A stretch of DNA of 48,600 bases from Rhizobacter sp. Root1221 (GTDB lineage: Bacteria; Pseudomonadota; Gammaproteobacteria; Burkholderiales; Burkholderiaceae_C): assembly GCF_001425785.1 (NCBI RefSeq), contig NZ_LMDI01000036.1, positions 1 through 48,600 on the forward strand, written 5' to 3'. A model generated the notes under the pieces. The model was not told the DNA's origin, ran no database searches, and saw nothing but the letters and a program-made list of their open reading frames with translations. Every line of letters starts with the position of its first letter. Position 1 is the first letter of the stretch. Shown in pieces: positions 40,044 to 48,600 of this stretch. A program made the translations under genes and the position numbers.

Positions 40044-41735
40044 ATGGAACCGCGGCGAATCTTCGGCATCCCGCTCGCGCGGTTCCGGCCGCGTCTGCTG
40101 CAGTCCCTCGGCGGCTACAACCGCCAGCGTTTCGCCAGCGACACCATCGCCGGCCTGACCGTCGGTGTGGTGGCGCTGCCGCTTGCGATGGCCTTTGCCA
40201 TCGCGTCCGGTGTCAAGCCCGAACAAGGGCTCATCACCGCCATCGTCGCGGGGTTCCTGATCTCGGCGCTGGGCGGGTCGTCGGTGCAGATCGGCGGGCC
40301 GGCGGGTGCGTTCATCGTGGTCGTCTACGGCATCGTGCAGCGCTACGGCCTCACGAACCTCCTCATCTCCACGGCCCTGGCGGGTGTGCTGCTGTTCGCG
40401 ATGGGCGCGCTGCGGCTCGGGGCGCTGGTGCGCTACATGCCCGTGGGCATCATCATCGGGTTCACGAACGGCATCGCGGTGCTGATCGCGCTGTCCCAGG
40501 TGAAGGACTTGCTGGGCCTGAACATCGAGAAGATGCCGGCCGACTTCTTCTCCCAGGTCGGTGCCATCGCGGGCAACCTCGACGGGTTCAACCCGTTCGC
40601 GCTCGCGCTCGGGGCCGCGTGCCTGGGCATCCTCTTCCTGTGGCCGCGCCTGTTCGGCGCCGGATCGGTGATTCCGTCCCAGTTGCTCGAAGGCCGCACG
40701 CTGCGCACCGCCGCGCGCGTCCCGGGGCCGCTCGTCGCCCTCGTGGCGCTCACGCTGGCCAGCCTGTGGCTCGCGCTGCCGGTGGACACCATCGGCACGC
40801 GCTTCGGCGGCATCCCGCAAGGGCTGCCCACGCTCGCGCTGCCTCCCTTCAGCTGGGCCAGCGCCCAGCAACTGTTCGTGCCCACGCTGACCATCGCGCT
40901 GCTCGGGGCGGTGGAGTCGCTCCTGTGCGCCCGCATCGCCGACAACCTCAGCACCCAACCTCGCCACGACCCCAACCAGGAGCTGATGGCCCAGGGCATC
41001 GCCAACATGGCCGTACCGCTGTTCGGCGGCATCCCGGCCACCGGCACCATCGCCCGCACCGTGACCAACCTGCGCGCCGGCGCCACGAGCCCGGTGGCCG
41101 GCATCGTGCACGCGCTGACGCTCCTCATGGTCGTGCTCGTGGCCGCGCCGCTCGCCGAACACATCCCGTTGCCGGTGCTGGCCGGCATCCTGTTGTTCGT
41201 GGCCTGGAACATGGGCGAATGGCACGAATTCCGGCGCCTGCGCCAGTTCAACACCCAGTACCGGCTGATCATGGTCGGCACGTTTTTCCTGACGGTCGTG
41301 GTCGACCTGACCGTGGCCGTGCAGGTGGGCCTGGTGCTCGCCTGCGTGTTCTTCATCTACCGGATGAGCGCCCTCTTCCGGGTCGAACCAGCGGGCGGGC
41401 CGGCCGGGGTGGCCGTGTTCCGGTTGTACGGCGCGCTCTTTTTCGGTGCCGTCGCCAAAGTGGAGGCGGTGGCCGAAGCGGTGCCGGCCGACGCTCGGGT
41501 GGTGGTGCTCGAGATGCACCAGCTTGTGTCGATGGACACCTCGGGGCTCGACGCGTTGCAGCAACTGCACCGCACCCTCGCCCGCCAGGGCGTGGCCCTC
41601 GTGCTGTGCGAACTGAACGACCAACCGCTCAGCCTGGTGCGGCGCAGCGGATTCGATGCCCTGCTGGGCGAGGGGCGCGTGGCGCCGGACTTGGCCCAGG
41701 CCTTGCAGCAAGCGGCGCGGCTTGCACCGGCGTGA
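40044..41735 (+). CDS. SulP family anion transporter with STAS domain
   Basis: A 563-residue transporter. The membrane part (about residues 25-430) has the SulP signature TVGVVALPLAMAFAIASGVKPEQGL, GGSSVQIGGPAGAF and ATGTIARTVTNLRAGATSPVAG. The C-terminal ~120 residues form the cytoplasmic STAS domain (VVVLEMHQLVSMDTSGLDALQQLHRTL). Family substrates include sulfate, bicarbonate and dicarboxylates; the sequence does not say which. ATG starts ten bases after the metG stop with no good Shine-Dalgarno, so translation may be coupled to metG. Confidence 0.93.
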   Translation: MEPRRIFGIPLARFRPRLLQSLGGYNRQRFASDTIAGLTVGVVALPLAMAFAIASGVKPEQGLITAIVAGFLISALGGSSVQIGGPAGAFIVVVYGIVQRYGLTNLLISTALAGVLLFAMGALRLGALVRYMPVGIIIGFTNGIAVLIALSQVKDLLGLNIEKMPADFFSQVGAIAGNLDGFNPFALALGAACLGILFLWPRLFGAGSVIPSQLLEGRTLRTAARVPGPLVALVALTLASLWLALPVDTIGTRFGGIPQGLPTLALPPFSWASAQQLFVPTLTIALLGAVESLLCARIADNLSTQPRHDPNQELMAQGIANMAVPLFGGIPATGTIARTVTNLRAGATSPVAGIVHALTLLMVVLVAAPLAEHIPLPVLAGILLFVAWNMGEWHEFRRLRQFNTQYRLIMVGTFFLTVVVDLTVAVQVGLVLACVFFIYRMSALFRVEPAGGPAGVAVFRLYGALFFGAVAKVEAVAEAVPADARVVVLEMHQLVSMDTSGLDALQQLHRTLARQGVALVLCELNDQPLSLVRRSGFDALLGEGRVAPDLAQALQQAARLAPA

Positions 41736-41765
41736 ACCACCGCACGCCGGGGGCACACGACAAGA

Positions 41766-41782
41766 CTAGGGTTAACACCTAG
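41766..41782. promoter_or_regulatory. Inverted repeat upstream of the binding-protein gene
   Basis: CTAGGGTTAACACCTAG has CTAGG/CCTAG arms around GTTAACA. It lies 70-86 bases before the ATG of the solute-binding protein gene in an otherwise GC-rich gap. It may be an operator; no regulator is nearby. Confidence 0.35.
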
Positions 41783-41851
41783 AATTGCATCCACCACCGA
41801 AAGCGCGGCCGCGGGCCGAGTTTTCTGCCCGACCGTTGACCCGAGATCACG

Positions 41852-42748
41852 ATGAACCGTAGTACCGCCTGGCTGCTGCCGCTGGCCCTCTCCCTTGCCC
41901 TCCCCGCGTTCGCCGAGGCGCCCGCCGACACCCTGACCCGCGTTCGCGAGACGCGCACCATCACCCTCGGCGTGCGCGAAGCATCCCGGCCCTTCTCGTT
42001 CCAGAACGAGCAGAAGCAATCGGTGGGCTACTCCGTGGACCTGTGCCTCGCCGCCGTCGACGAGATCAAGCGCACGCTGAAGTTGCCCGAACTGAAGGTC
42101 AACTACAAGGTGGTGAGCGGCTCCGAGCGCATCCCGAAGCTGGAATCGGGCGAGATCGACCTCGAGTGCGGATCGACGACCAACACGAAGGCACGCCAGG
42201 AAAAGGTGGCGTTCAGCTACACGATCTTCGTGGCCGGCATCCGCGTGCTGGTGCCCAAAGGCACGAAGGTCGATTCCGTGAAGGATCTGGCCGGCCTGCC
42301 GGTGGCCCTCAGCAAGGGCACCACGTCGGAGAAGCTCTTCAACCAGCTGAACGCCAGCGACGTGAAGATGCAGCTGCAGACCTACGCCAACAACACCGAA
42401 GCCTACAAGGCGCTGAAGGACGGCAAGGTGCGCGCGTTCCCGCAGGACGACTCGCTGCTGCTGGGCCTCGCGTCCTATGACAACGCGCTGGACACGCTGG
42501 GCCTGAGCAGCGTGGCGCTGTCGGTGGAGCCGTACGCCATCATGATGCGCAAGGGTGACACCGCCCTCGGCGCCGTGGTGGACCGCAGCCTGAGCCGCCT
42601 GTACACCAGCGGCGAGATCGACGCGCTCTACAAGAAGTGGTTCTCGACGGAGCGCCTGACGATCCAGATGAGCAAGCTCACCCGCGACAGCTTCACCCGC
42701 CCGAACAAGGAAGCGGGCGTGGCGATGCTGCTGGGTTACTCCATCTAA
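41852..42748 (+). CDS. gltI: Amino-acid ABC transporter periplasmic binding protein (GltI-like)
   Basis: A 298-residue binding protein. Residues 1-21 are a signal peptide ending [27 protein letters not shown] and [17 protein letters not shown] open the family-3 solute-binding fold, and [32 protein letters not shown] is the glutamate/aspartate-type ligand region. It should deliver acidic amino acids to a membrane permease. No permease or ATPase gene is beside it, so it is an orphan or serves a system elsewhere. Its stop codon overlaps that of convergent aqpZ by four bases. Confidence 0.9.
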   Translation: MNRSTAWLLPLALSLALPAFAEAPADTLTRVRETRTITLGVREASRPFSFQNEQKQSVGYSVDLCLAAVDEIKRTLKLPELKVNYKVVSGSERIPKLESGEIDLECGSTTNTKARQEKVAFSYTIFVAGIRVLVPKGTKVDSVKDLAGLPVALSKGTTSEKLFNQLNASDVKMQLQTYANNTEAYKALKDGKVRAFPQDDSLLLGLASYDNALDTLGLSSVALSVEPYAIMMRKGDTALGAVVDRSLSRLYTSGEIDALYKKWFSTERLTIQMSKLTRDSFTRPNKEAGVAMLLGYSI

Positions 42749-43476
42749 CTCACCACGGCCGGGCCGGCAGGCCTGGCCGTGTGGGCGGCGGATTCCTCGC
42801 TACCGATGAACCGGTACACCCCCGCCCCGAGCAGCGCCCCGGCGATGGGCGCCAGCCAGAACAGCCACAGCTGCCCCACGGCCCAGTCTCCGACGAACAC
42901 GGCGACACCGGTGCTGCGGGCCGGGTTCACCGAGGTGTTGGTGACGGGGATGCTGATCAGGTGGATCAGTGTCAGCGCCAGTCCGATCGCGATGGGCGCA
43001 AAGCCCGCGGGTGCCCGCTTGTCGGTGGCCCCCAGGATCACGACCAGGAAAAAGAGCGTCATCACGACCTCGCACACGAGCGCAGCGGCCAGTGAGTAGC
43101 CGCCCGGCGAATGCGCGCCGTAGCCGTTCGAGGCGAACCCCTTCGTGACGTCGAAGCCGGGGGCTCCGCTCGCGATCACGTACAGCACCGCCCCGGCAGC
43201 GATGCCGCCGAGCACCTGCGCGGCGATGTAGGGCAGCAGCTTCGACGCCGGGAAACGCCCGCCCGCCCACAAGCCGATGGACACGGCCGGGTTCAGGTGG
43301 CACCCCGAAATGTGCCCGATGGCAAAGGCCATGGTCAGCACCGTGAGCCCGAAGGCAAGCGAGACCCCGTGCAGGCCGATGCCCACGTTGGGAAACGCCG
43401 CGGCCAGCACCGCGCTGCCACAGCCACCGAGCACCAGCCAGAAGGTGCCAAAGAATTCCGCGCCATACGCTTTCAT
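42745..43476 (-). CDS. aqpZ: Aquaporin Z
   Basis: A 243-residue channel with six membrane helices and two NPA boxes: [19 protein letters not shown] (NPA 62-64) and [22 protein letters not shown]. The selectivity-filter residues expected for water channels (Phe near 43, His near 180 in [10 protein letters not shown], and the Arg after the second NPA) are present, which points to water rather than glycerol transport. GGGAGAGA lies just upstream of the ATG. The first helix [22 protein letters not shown] is typical. Tail-to-tail with the binding-protein gene. Confidence 0.95.
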   Translation of the reverse strand: MKAYGAEFFGTFWLVLGGCGSAVLAAAFPNVGIGLHGVSLAFGLTVLTMAFAIGHISGCHLNPAVSIGLWAGGRFPASKLLPYIAAQVLGGIAAGAVLYVIASGAPGFDVTKGFASNGYGAHSPGGYSLAAALVCEVVMTLFFLVVILGATDKRAPAGFAPIAIGLALTLIHLISIPVTNTSVNPARSTGVAVFVGDWAVGQLWLFWLAPIAGALLGAGVYRFIGSEESAAHTARPAGPAVVS

Positions 43477-43619
43477 CCGTCTCTCCCAGAAGGTTGTAGA
43501 ACGCCCGCGGGCAGGCCCTTGTGCAAACTTCTTGGTCGGACCCCGTCGGACGGACGCCAGCATGCGCTATGCTTTTCGACAAAACAAGTCGATACATTCA
43601 ACTTCAGGGAAGATTCGCC

Positions 43620-44291
43620 GTGGGATTTCTGGACGACCTCAAACGTCAAGCTGCTGCACTGAACGGCCAAAGCTCGATCGATGCCGCCGCCCTGGCGCGC
43701 AACGCCGCGCTCGTGGAAGCAGCCTGCAAGACAACACTTCACTACTTCATGGAGCTGGCGCCGCAGCTCAACGTGCTGCAGCTCAAGCCCCGCGTGCGCT
43801 TCTCGCTGGACAGCCGTACCCCGCTCGACGGCCTGGCCCGCGGTGGCTTCACGGTCGACTCCCGGCAGCAGCGCCTGCGCGACCAGCCGGTCTTCGACCA
43901 CGTGGTGATGCACGGCATGCAGGTCAGCGGCCAGACGATGACCATGACGAAGGACTTCCCGCCCGAGATCGAACGCCTCGAGGGCCGGCTGCGCCAGGCC
44001 GGCATCTCGCCCAGCGTCGACACCGTGCGCGACCCCGACAACAACCGCCTGCAGCACGTGAAGTTCAAGTTCCTGGCCGACATCATCGTGGCCGTGAAAC
44101 TCGTGCCCGACCACGACAACGGCCGCGTGCGCTTCCAGATGTCCAACCTCGACGCCATCGAATCGGTCTCCGCCGAGTTCCCGGCGCACGCCGTGACCAC
44201 CGGCCTGCTCGACGAACTGGCCCGCTGGCTCACCGGTGAACCCCACCAGTTCCTGAAGCAGGGCGAAAACGTCAAGCGGGTCGAGGCCTGA
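43620..44291 (+). CDS. Uncharacterised cytoplasmic protein
   Basis: A 223-residue protein starting at a GTG with AGGGA about nine bases upstream. LDDLKRQAAALNGQ opens the protein; the body has a HYFMELAPQLNVLQLKPRVRFSLDSRTPLDGL segment and an amphipathic C-terminus ending RWLTGEPHQFLKQG. No signal peptide or membrane helix is seen. I recognise it only as a conserved Burkholderiales hypothetical type; no domain can be named. A CCCCGGC-GAAA-GCCGGGG hairpin follows the stop. It is divergent from aqpZ across 143 bases. Confidence 0.75.
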   Translation: MGFLDDLKRQAAALNGQSSIDAAALARNAALVEAACKTTLHYFMELAPQLNVLQLKPRVRFSLDSRTPLDGLARGGFTVDSRQQRLRDQPVFDHVVMHGMQVSGQTMTMTKDFPPEIERLEGRLRQAGISPSVDTVRDPDNNRLQHVKFKFLADIIVAVKLVPDHDNGRVRFQMSNLDAIESVSAEFPAHAVTTGLLDELARWLTGEPHQFLKQGENVKRVEA

Positions 44292-44300
44292 GAGACCCTG

Positions 44301-44318
44301 CCCCGGCGAAAGCCGGGG
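44301..44318. terminator. REP-like hairpin after the uncharacterised gene
   Basis: CCCCGGC-GAAA-GCCGGGG forms a perfect seven-base-pair stem with a GAAA tetraloop ten bases after the stop. A second inverted pair, GTCAT/ATGAC, follows at about 44340-44357. This is the REP type seen at 36661. It probably marks a 3' end. Confidence 0.5.
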
Positions 44319-44413
44319 CGCCCGCGGGCTGCAGGTTCCGTCATTCGCCGGGATGACCGCCGTGCGAGGTAAAATCGAACGATTGTTTCAGTGCCCGCCG
44401 GGCGCCCATCACC

Positions 44414-44614
44414 ATGCCGTTGTTCTGGAAGCCCTACAAGTCCGACGTGACGTCGTTCATCGAGACCCTCAAGGCGCAAAAGCCCACGCTGGAAGCCGAG
44501 CAGCGGCAAGGCCGTGCGCTCCTGTGGGACCGCCCGGTCGATGCCGGCACGGAGTCCGAATACCGCGCCGCCAACGTCGCGCAGCAGCCCTACGTCTACC
44601 AGACCAAGCGCTGA
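44414..44614 (+). CDS. DUF3460 family small protein
   Basis: A 66-residue protein matching the DUF3460 pattern: FIETLKAQKPTLEAEQRQGRALLWDRP and a C-terminal VAQQPYVYQTKR. It is found just upstream of scpA in many beta-proteobacteria, as here (31 bases). Function unknown; conserved length and position suggest a link to chromosome segregation or simply operon conservation. Confidence 0.9.
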   Translation: MPLFWKPYKSDVTSFIETLKAQKPTLEAEQRQGRALLWDRPVDAGTESEYRAANVAQQPYVYQTKR

Positions 44615-44645
44615 CCGCGGCCCACCGCCCCGCCGTTCCGTGACG

Positions 44646-45482
44646 ATGGACACCGACCTGTCCCGGTCGCCCCGCGACACGATCTCGCCCAGCGTGGTCG
44701 ACAACGTCGCGGTGGCCCGCCTGTATGGCGAACCGCTGTTCGCGATGCCGACGGACCTGTACATCCCGCCGGATGCGCTGGAGGTGTTCCTCGAGGCCTT
44801 CGAGGGCCCGCTCGACCTGCTGCTGTACCTGATCCGCAAGCAGAACTTCAACATCCTCGACATCCCGCTCGCGAGCGTGACCGTCCAGTACCTGGCCTAC
44901 GTCGAGCAGATCCGCAAGACCAACCTCGAGCTGGCAAGCGAGTACCTGCTGATGGCGGCGATGTTGATCGAGATCAAGTCGCGCATGCTGCTGCCGCCCA
45001 AGAAGGCGGCCGAGGGCGCGGAAGCGGAAGACCCGCGGGCCGAACTCGTGCGCCGGCTGCTCGAGTACGAGCAGATGAAACTCGCCGCCGCCCGGATCGA
45101 TGCCATGCCCGTGATGGGACGCGACTTCCTGCGCGCCCAGGTGGCCGTGGAACAGTCTCTCACCATCCGGTTTCCCGACGTCGAGGCCGACGAACTCCGC
45201 ATCGCGTGGCTCGACATCCTCAAGCGCGCCAAGCTCAACCAGCACCACACGATCACCCGCGAACAGCTGAGCGTGCGCGAACACATGAGCATCGTGCTCA
45301 AGCGGCTGCAGGGCCGCCGCTTCGCCACGTTCGAGGACCTGTTCGACGTCACCCGCGGCCCGCAGGTGCTCGTCGTCACGTTCATCGCGATGCTCGAACT
45401 TTCCCGCGAACACCTGCTCGAAGTCACACAAGCCGAGGCGTTCGCACCCATCTATGTCCGACTGGCCTACCAGCCGGCCTGA
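44646..45482 (+). CDS. scpA: Segregation and condensation protein A
   Basis: A 278-residue kleisin. [32 protein letters not shown] (about residues 50-81) is the ScpA N-terminal SMC-binding signature; [18 protein letters not shown] follows, and the C-terminal winged helix reads [28 protein letters not shown]. It bridges the SMC heads with ScpB to organise the chromosome. An in-frame GTG two codons earlier (44640) is possible. scpB is not in the window. It sits upstream of bioB and panBC. Confidence 0.95.
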   Translation: MDTDLSRSPRDTISPSVVDNVAVARLYGEPLFAMPTDLYIPPDALEVFLEAFEGPLDLLLYLIRKQNFNILDIPLASVTVQYLAYVEQIRKTNLELASEYLLMAAMLIEIKSRMLLPPKKAAEGAEAEDPRAELVRRLLEYEQMKLAAARIDAMPVMGRDFLRAQVAVEQSLTIRFPDVEADELRIAWLDILKRAKLNQHHTITREQLSVREHMSIVLKRLQGRRFATFEDLFDVTRGPQVLVVTFIAMLELSREHLLEVTQAEAFAPIYVRLAYQPA

Positions 45483-45550
45483 CTCCCCTCCCACCCTGTG
45501 CGCCGCGCTTGGCTAGACTGCGCGGTGCACCCGTTCCGAAGGTCCGAGAC

Positions 45551-46546
45551 ATGCAAGAAACCGCCGTCCGCATCCACCCCCGCACTGCCGCCGTGCCGAC
45601 CGCGCCGCAGGCCACCGAACGCTGGTCCGTCGAAGCCATCGAGGCGCTGTTCGACCTGCCCTTTCCCGAATTGATGTTCCGTGCGCAGTCGGTGCACCGC
45701 GAGAACTTCGACCCAACCAACGTGCAACTGTCCACGCTGCTGTCCATCAAGACCGGCGGCTGCCCCGAAGACTGCTCCTACTGCCCGCAGGCCGCCCGCT
45801 ACGACACGGGTGTGGAAGCCAGCAAGCTGATGGGGGCCGACGCGGTGCTCGACGCCGCCCGTGCCGCCCAGGCCGCCGGTGCCACCCGTTTCTGCATGGG
45901 CGCCGCCTGGCGCAGTCCGAAGGACCGTGACGTCGAGAAGGTCGCCGAACTGATCGCCGCGGTGAAGAACCTGGGGCTCGAGACCTGCGCCACGCTCGGC
46001 ATGCTCGACGAAGGCCACGCCGAACAACTGCGCGATGCCGGCCTCGACTACTACAACCACAACATCGACACCGCCCCGGACAAGTACACCGACATCATCG
46101 GCACCCGCCAGTTCGAAGACCGCATCGACACGCTCAACAAGGTGCGCACCGCCGGCGTGAAGGTGTGCAGCGGGGGCATCGTGGGCCTCGGCGAAACGCG
46201 CACGCAGCGTGCCGGCCTGATCGCCGCGCTGGCCAACCTCGACCCGTACCCCGAGTCGGTGCCCATCAACAACCTCGTGCAGGTGGAAGGCACGCCGCTG
46301 CACGGCGCCGCCAAGCTCGACCCGCTCGAGTTCGTGCGCACCATCGCCGTGGCGCGCATCACGATGCCGTTGTCGCGCGTGCGCCTGTCGGCCGGCCGCC
46401 AGGAACTCGGCGAAGCCATCCAGGCCATGTGTTTCATGGCCGGCGCCAACTCCATCTTCTACGGCGACAAGCTGCTGACCACCGGCAACCCGGCCTTCAC
46501 GGCCGACCGTTCCCTCCTCGACAAACTCGGGATGACCACGTCATGA
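45551..46546 (+). CDS. bioB: Biotin synthase
   Basis: A 331-residue radical-SAM enzyme that inserts sulfur into dethiobiotin. [12 protein letters not shown] holds the CxxxCxxC cluster ligands C71, C75 and C78. [25 protein letters not shown] and [12 protein letters not shown] (the Arg ligand region of the auxiliary 2Fe-2S cluster) are also present. AAGG precedes the ATG by about ten bases. It overlaps panB as ATGA, so the biotin gene is translationally linked to pantothenate genes, with scpA 68 bases upstream. Confidence 0.96.
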   Translation: MQETAVRIHPRTAAVPTAPQATERWSVEAIEALFDLPFPELMFRAQSVHRENFDPTNVQLSTLLSIKTGGCPEDCSYCPQAARYDTGVEASKLMGADAVLDAARAAQAAGATRFCMGAAWRSPKDRDVEKVAELIAAVKNLGLETCATLGMLDEGHAEQLRDAGLDYYNHNIDTAPDKYTDIIGTRQFEDRIDTLNKVRTAGVKVCSGGIVGLGETRTQRAGLIAALANLDPYPESVPINNLVQVEGTPLHGAAKLDPLEFVRTIAVARITMPLSRVRLSAGRQELGEAIQAMCFMAGANSIFYGDKLLTTGNPAFTADRSLLDKLGMTTS

Positions 46547-47361
46547 ACGAAGCCGCCGCGACCCGCAAACCCGTCACGCTTCACCGCCTGCGCGAAATGC
46601 AGGCCGCCGGCGAGCCCATTGCCATGCTCACCTGCTACGACGCCTCGTTCGCGCGGGTGCTCGACCATGCGGGCGTCGACTGCCTCCTGATCGGCGACTC
46701 GCTGGGCATGGTGATCCAGGGCGAAACCAGCACGCTGCCCGTCACGCTCGACGAAATGGCGTACCACACGCGGGTGGTGGCCCGGGCCAACCGCACGGCC
46801 TGGGTCATCGGCGACCTGCCGTTCGGCACGTACCAGGAATCGCCCAGCCAGGCCATGCGCAGCGCCACCGTGTTGATGCAGGCCGGCGCGCAGATGGTCA
46901 AGCTCGAAGGCGGCGGCTGGACAGCCGACACCGTGCGGTTCCTGGTGGACCGCGGCGTGCCGGTGTGCGCGCACCTAGGGCTCACGCCGCAGACCGTGCA
47001 CGCGCTCGGCGGCTACCGCATCCAGGGGCGCACCGATGACGCCGTGGCCACGCTCGTGCGCCATGCCAAGGAACTGTCCGATGCGGGCGCCGCCATGTGC
47101 GTGCTCGAACTGGTGACGGCCGCGGCCGCACGCGAGGTCACGAAAAGCGTGGCCATGGCCACCATCGGCATCGGTGGCGGGGTGGACTGCTCGGGCCAGG
47201 TGCTGGTCCTGCACGACATGCTGGGCATCACCCACGGCAAGCTGCCTCGCTTCGTGCGCAACTTCATGGAAGGTGCGCCCTCCATCGCCGAGGCGGTGTC
47301 GCGGTACGTCACCGACGTGAAGGCCCGCCGCTTCCCCGACGACAAGCTCCACGCCTACTGA
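46543..47361 (+). CDS. panB: 3-methyl-2-oxobutanoate hydroxymethyltransferase
   Basis: A 272-residue TIM-barrel enzyme making ketopantoate from 2-oxoisovalerate and methylene-tetrahydrofolate, the first step of pantothenate synthesis. [29 protein letters not shown] contains the metal-binding Asp residues; VKLEGG and AHLGLTPQ follow; the catalytic Glu lies in CVLELV. ATG overlaps the bioB stop. panC follows nine bases later, giving the usual panB-panC pair. Confidence 0.97.
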   Translation: MNEAAATRKPVTLHRLREMQAAGEPIAMLTCYDASFARVLDHAGVDCLLIGDSLGMVIQGETSTLPVTLDEMAYHTRVVARANRTAWVIGDLPFGTYQESPSQAMRSATVLMQAGAQMVKLEGGGWTADTVRFLVDRGVPVCAHLGLTPQTVHALGGYRIQGRTDDAVATLVRHAKELSDAGAAMCVLELVTAAAAREVTKSVAMATIGIGGGVDCSGQVLVLHDMLGITHGKLPRFVRNFMEGAPSIAEAVSRYVTDVKARRFPDDKLHAY

Positions 47362-48204
<843 letters not shown>

Positions 48205-48243
48205 GTCCTCGGCATGGGCGCTGCGTGCCGGTTGGCACCGTTG

Positions 48244-48272
48244 CCTGCTGTTCGCAGCGGGTTGAGGTTTTT
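48244..48272 (+). terminator. Candidate rho-independent terminator of panC
   Basis: CCTGCTG-TTCG-CAGCGGG forms a seven-base-pair stem (one G-T pair) with a UUCG tetraloop, followed after GTTGAGG by TTTTT. It lies 40 bases after the panC stop. The gap before the T-run is a little long. Confidence 0.5.
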
Positions 48273-48311
48273 CTCTGGCGAGGCCGCGCCGGGTCTCGGC
48301 CCGGCAGCCGA

Positions 48312-48343
48312 GTTACCTTGTCTGTCGCGCCCAGAAAGGTAAC
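48312..48343. repeat. Inverted repeat GTTACCTT/AAGGTAAC
   Basis: Eight-base arms separated by 16 bases (GTCTGTCGCGCCCAG-rich loop). A partial copy, GTTACCTATCCC, occurs at about 48435. Appears to be an intergenic repeat; no function can be assigned. Confidence 0.45.
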
Positions 48344-48503
48344 CCAAAGATGCGCTCGAACACCAGCTTCCCGGACCTTTGCCCGGGCGCTCCGAGTGGC
48401 CAATCCCCCGCGCGACCACTGTCTCCAGCGGCACCGTTACCTATCCCGCGCGGATGCCGTGCCGGCTCATTTCGCCTCGCTGCGCATCGGCTCAATGGAC
48501 TGG

Positions 48504-48600
48504 ATAGGGGTAGGGAATGGCATCAGCCATCCCCTCCCTCCGAACTGTACGTGCGGTTTTCCCGCATACAGCTCTCCAGTCGGTGGTTACTTCATCGAGA
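48504..48600 (-). mobile_element. 3' end of a group II intron (domains V and VI), cut by the window
   Basis: On the minus strand, 48574-48542 reads GAGCTGTATGCGGGAAAACC followed by GCACGTACAGTTC, the domain V hairpin with its AGC triad and GAAA loop. Domain VI follows as GGGATGGC-TGAT-GCCATTCCC. The unpaired A complementary to 48511 is seven bases from the likely 3' splice site after CCCCTAT (48504), as in self-splicing introns. The reverse transcriptase/maturase gene should lie just beyond base 48600. Sequence type suggests a bacterial IIB-like intron; exact class is not determined. Confidence 0.85.

Larger units (their letters stand above)
48205..48503. other. Intergenic region between panC and a group II intron
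   Basis: About 300 bases without a credible gene. It holds the panC terminator candidate, and an inverted repeat GTTACCTT (48312-48319) / AAGGTAAC (48336-48343), followed by CCAAAGATG. This repeat type is common in Burkholderiales intergenic DNA, from memory. From 48503 down it is the 3' exon side of the intron. Confidence 0.5.

Noticed and set aside
37850-40069. 739-codon minus-strand frame opposite metG
   Set aside because: Shadow of metG, whose synthetase motifs are intact.
39924-41756. 610-codon minus-strand frame opposite the SulP gene
   Set aside because: Shadow frame rich in His/Gln/Arg/Glu; SulP and STAS motifs are on the plus strand.

Overview
The window is high-GC, densely coded DNA from a beta-proteobacterium. 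Housekeeping neighbourhoods such as apbC/metG, DUF3460-scpA and panB-panC, plus the codon use, suggest Burkholderiales, perhaps the Rubrivivax/Leptothrix/Piscinibacter group. That placement is inference from gene content. No rRNA, tRNA or CRISPR array was seen.

Layout. 1-8.4 kb holds ordinary genes: the start of a maltoporin, two tandem LysE exporters, a DUF2214-like membrane protein, a glutathione S-transferase, a DUF488 protein, dinB behind a near-perfect LexA box, an FMN-dependent alpha-hydroxy-acid dehydrogenase, and a LysR regulator divergent from an NAD(P)-binding reductase. 8.5-12.6 kb is a four-gene minus-strand island with visibly lower G+C: type III polyketide synthase, polysaccharide-deacetylase/cyclic-imidase-like hydrolase, IPNS-like 2OG-Fe(II) oxygenase and an AblB-like GNAT. 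It looks like a small acquired biosynthetic cluster. 12.9-14.4 kb carries a YpfJ-type metalloprotease and a dCMP deaminase.

14.6-32.5 kb is the most interesting part: about 18 tightly packed, often overlapping minus-strand genes that read like one biosynthetic operon. In transcription order they are a GTP cyclohydrolase II, a WD40 protein, an FMN reductase, a VOC protein, an uncharacterised protein, a second VOC protein, a formylglycine-generating-enzyme-like protein, an O-methyltransferase, a MATE exporter, a P450, a 24-codon ORF, luxC, luxE, luxD, a LuxA-like flavin monooxygenase, a membrane methyltransferase, a PLP decarboxylase and a second SAM methyltransferase. The GCH II/WD40/FGE-like/methyltransferase set recalls toxoflavin (7-azapteridine) clusters, and two VOC proteins recall toxoflavin-degrading enzymes. 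luxC-E-D plus a LuxA homologue recall the bacterial luciferase operon, but there is no LuxB. The combination would supply a GTP-derived heterocycle or flavin, reduced FMN and a long-chain aldehyde to one tailoring pathway, with export by MATE. I know of no described cluster with this content; that is a statement of my own knowledge, not a search result.

32.8-48.2 kb returns to core genes: a C13 peptidase, a Mpo1-like protein, an M28 lipoprotein peptidase whose Shine-Dalgarno lies in a long stem, apbC, metG, a SulP transporter, a glutamate/aspartate-type binding protein, aqpZ, a DUF3460 gene, scpA, bioB, panB and panC. The right edge contains domains V-VI and the 3' end of a group II intron on the minus strand, cut by the window.
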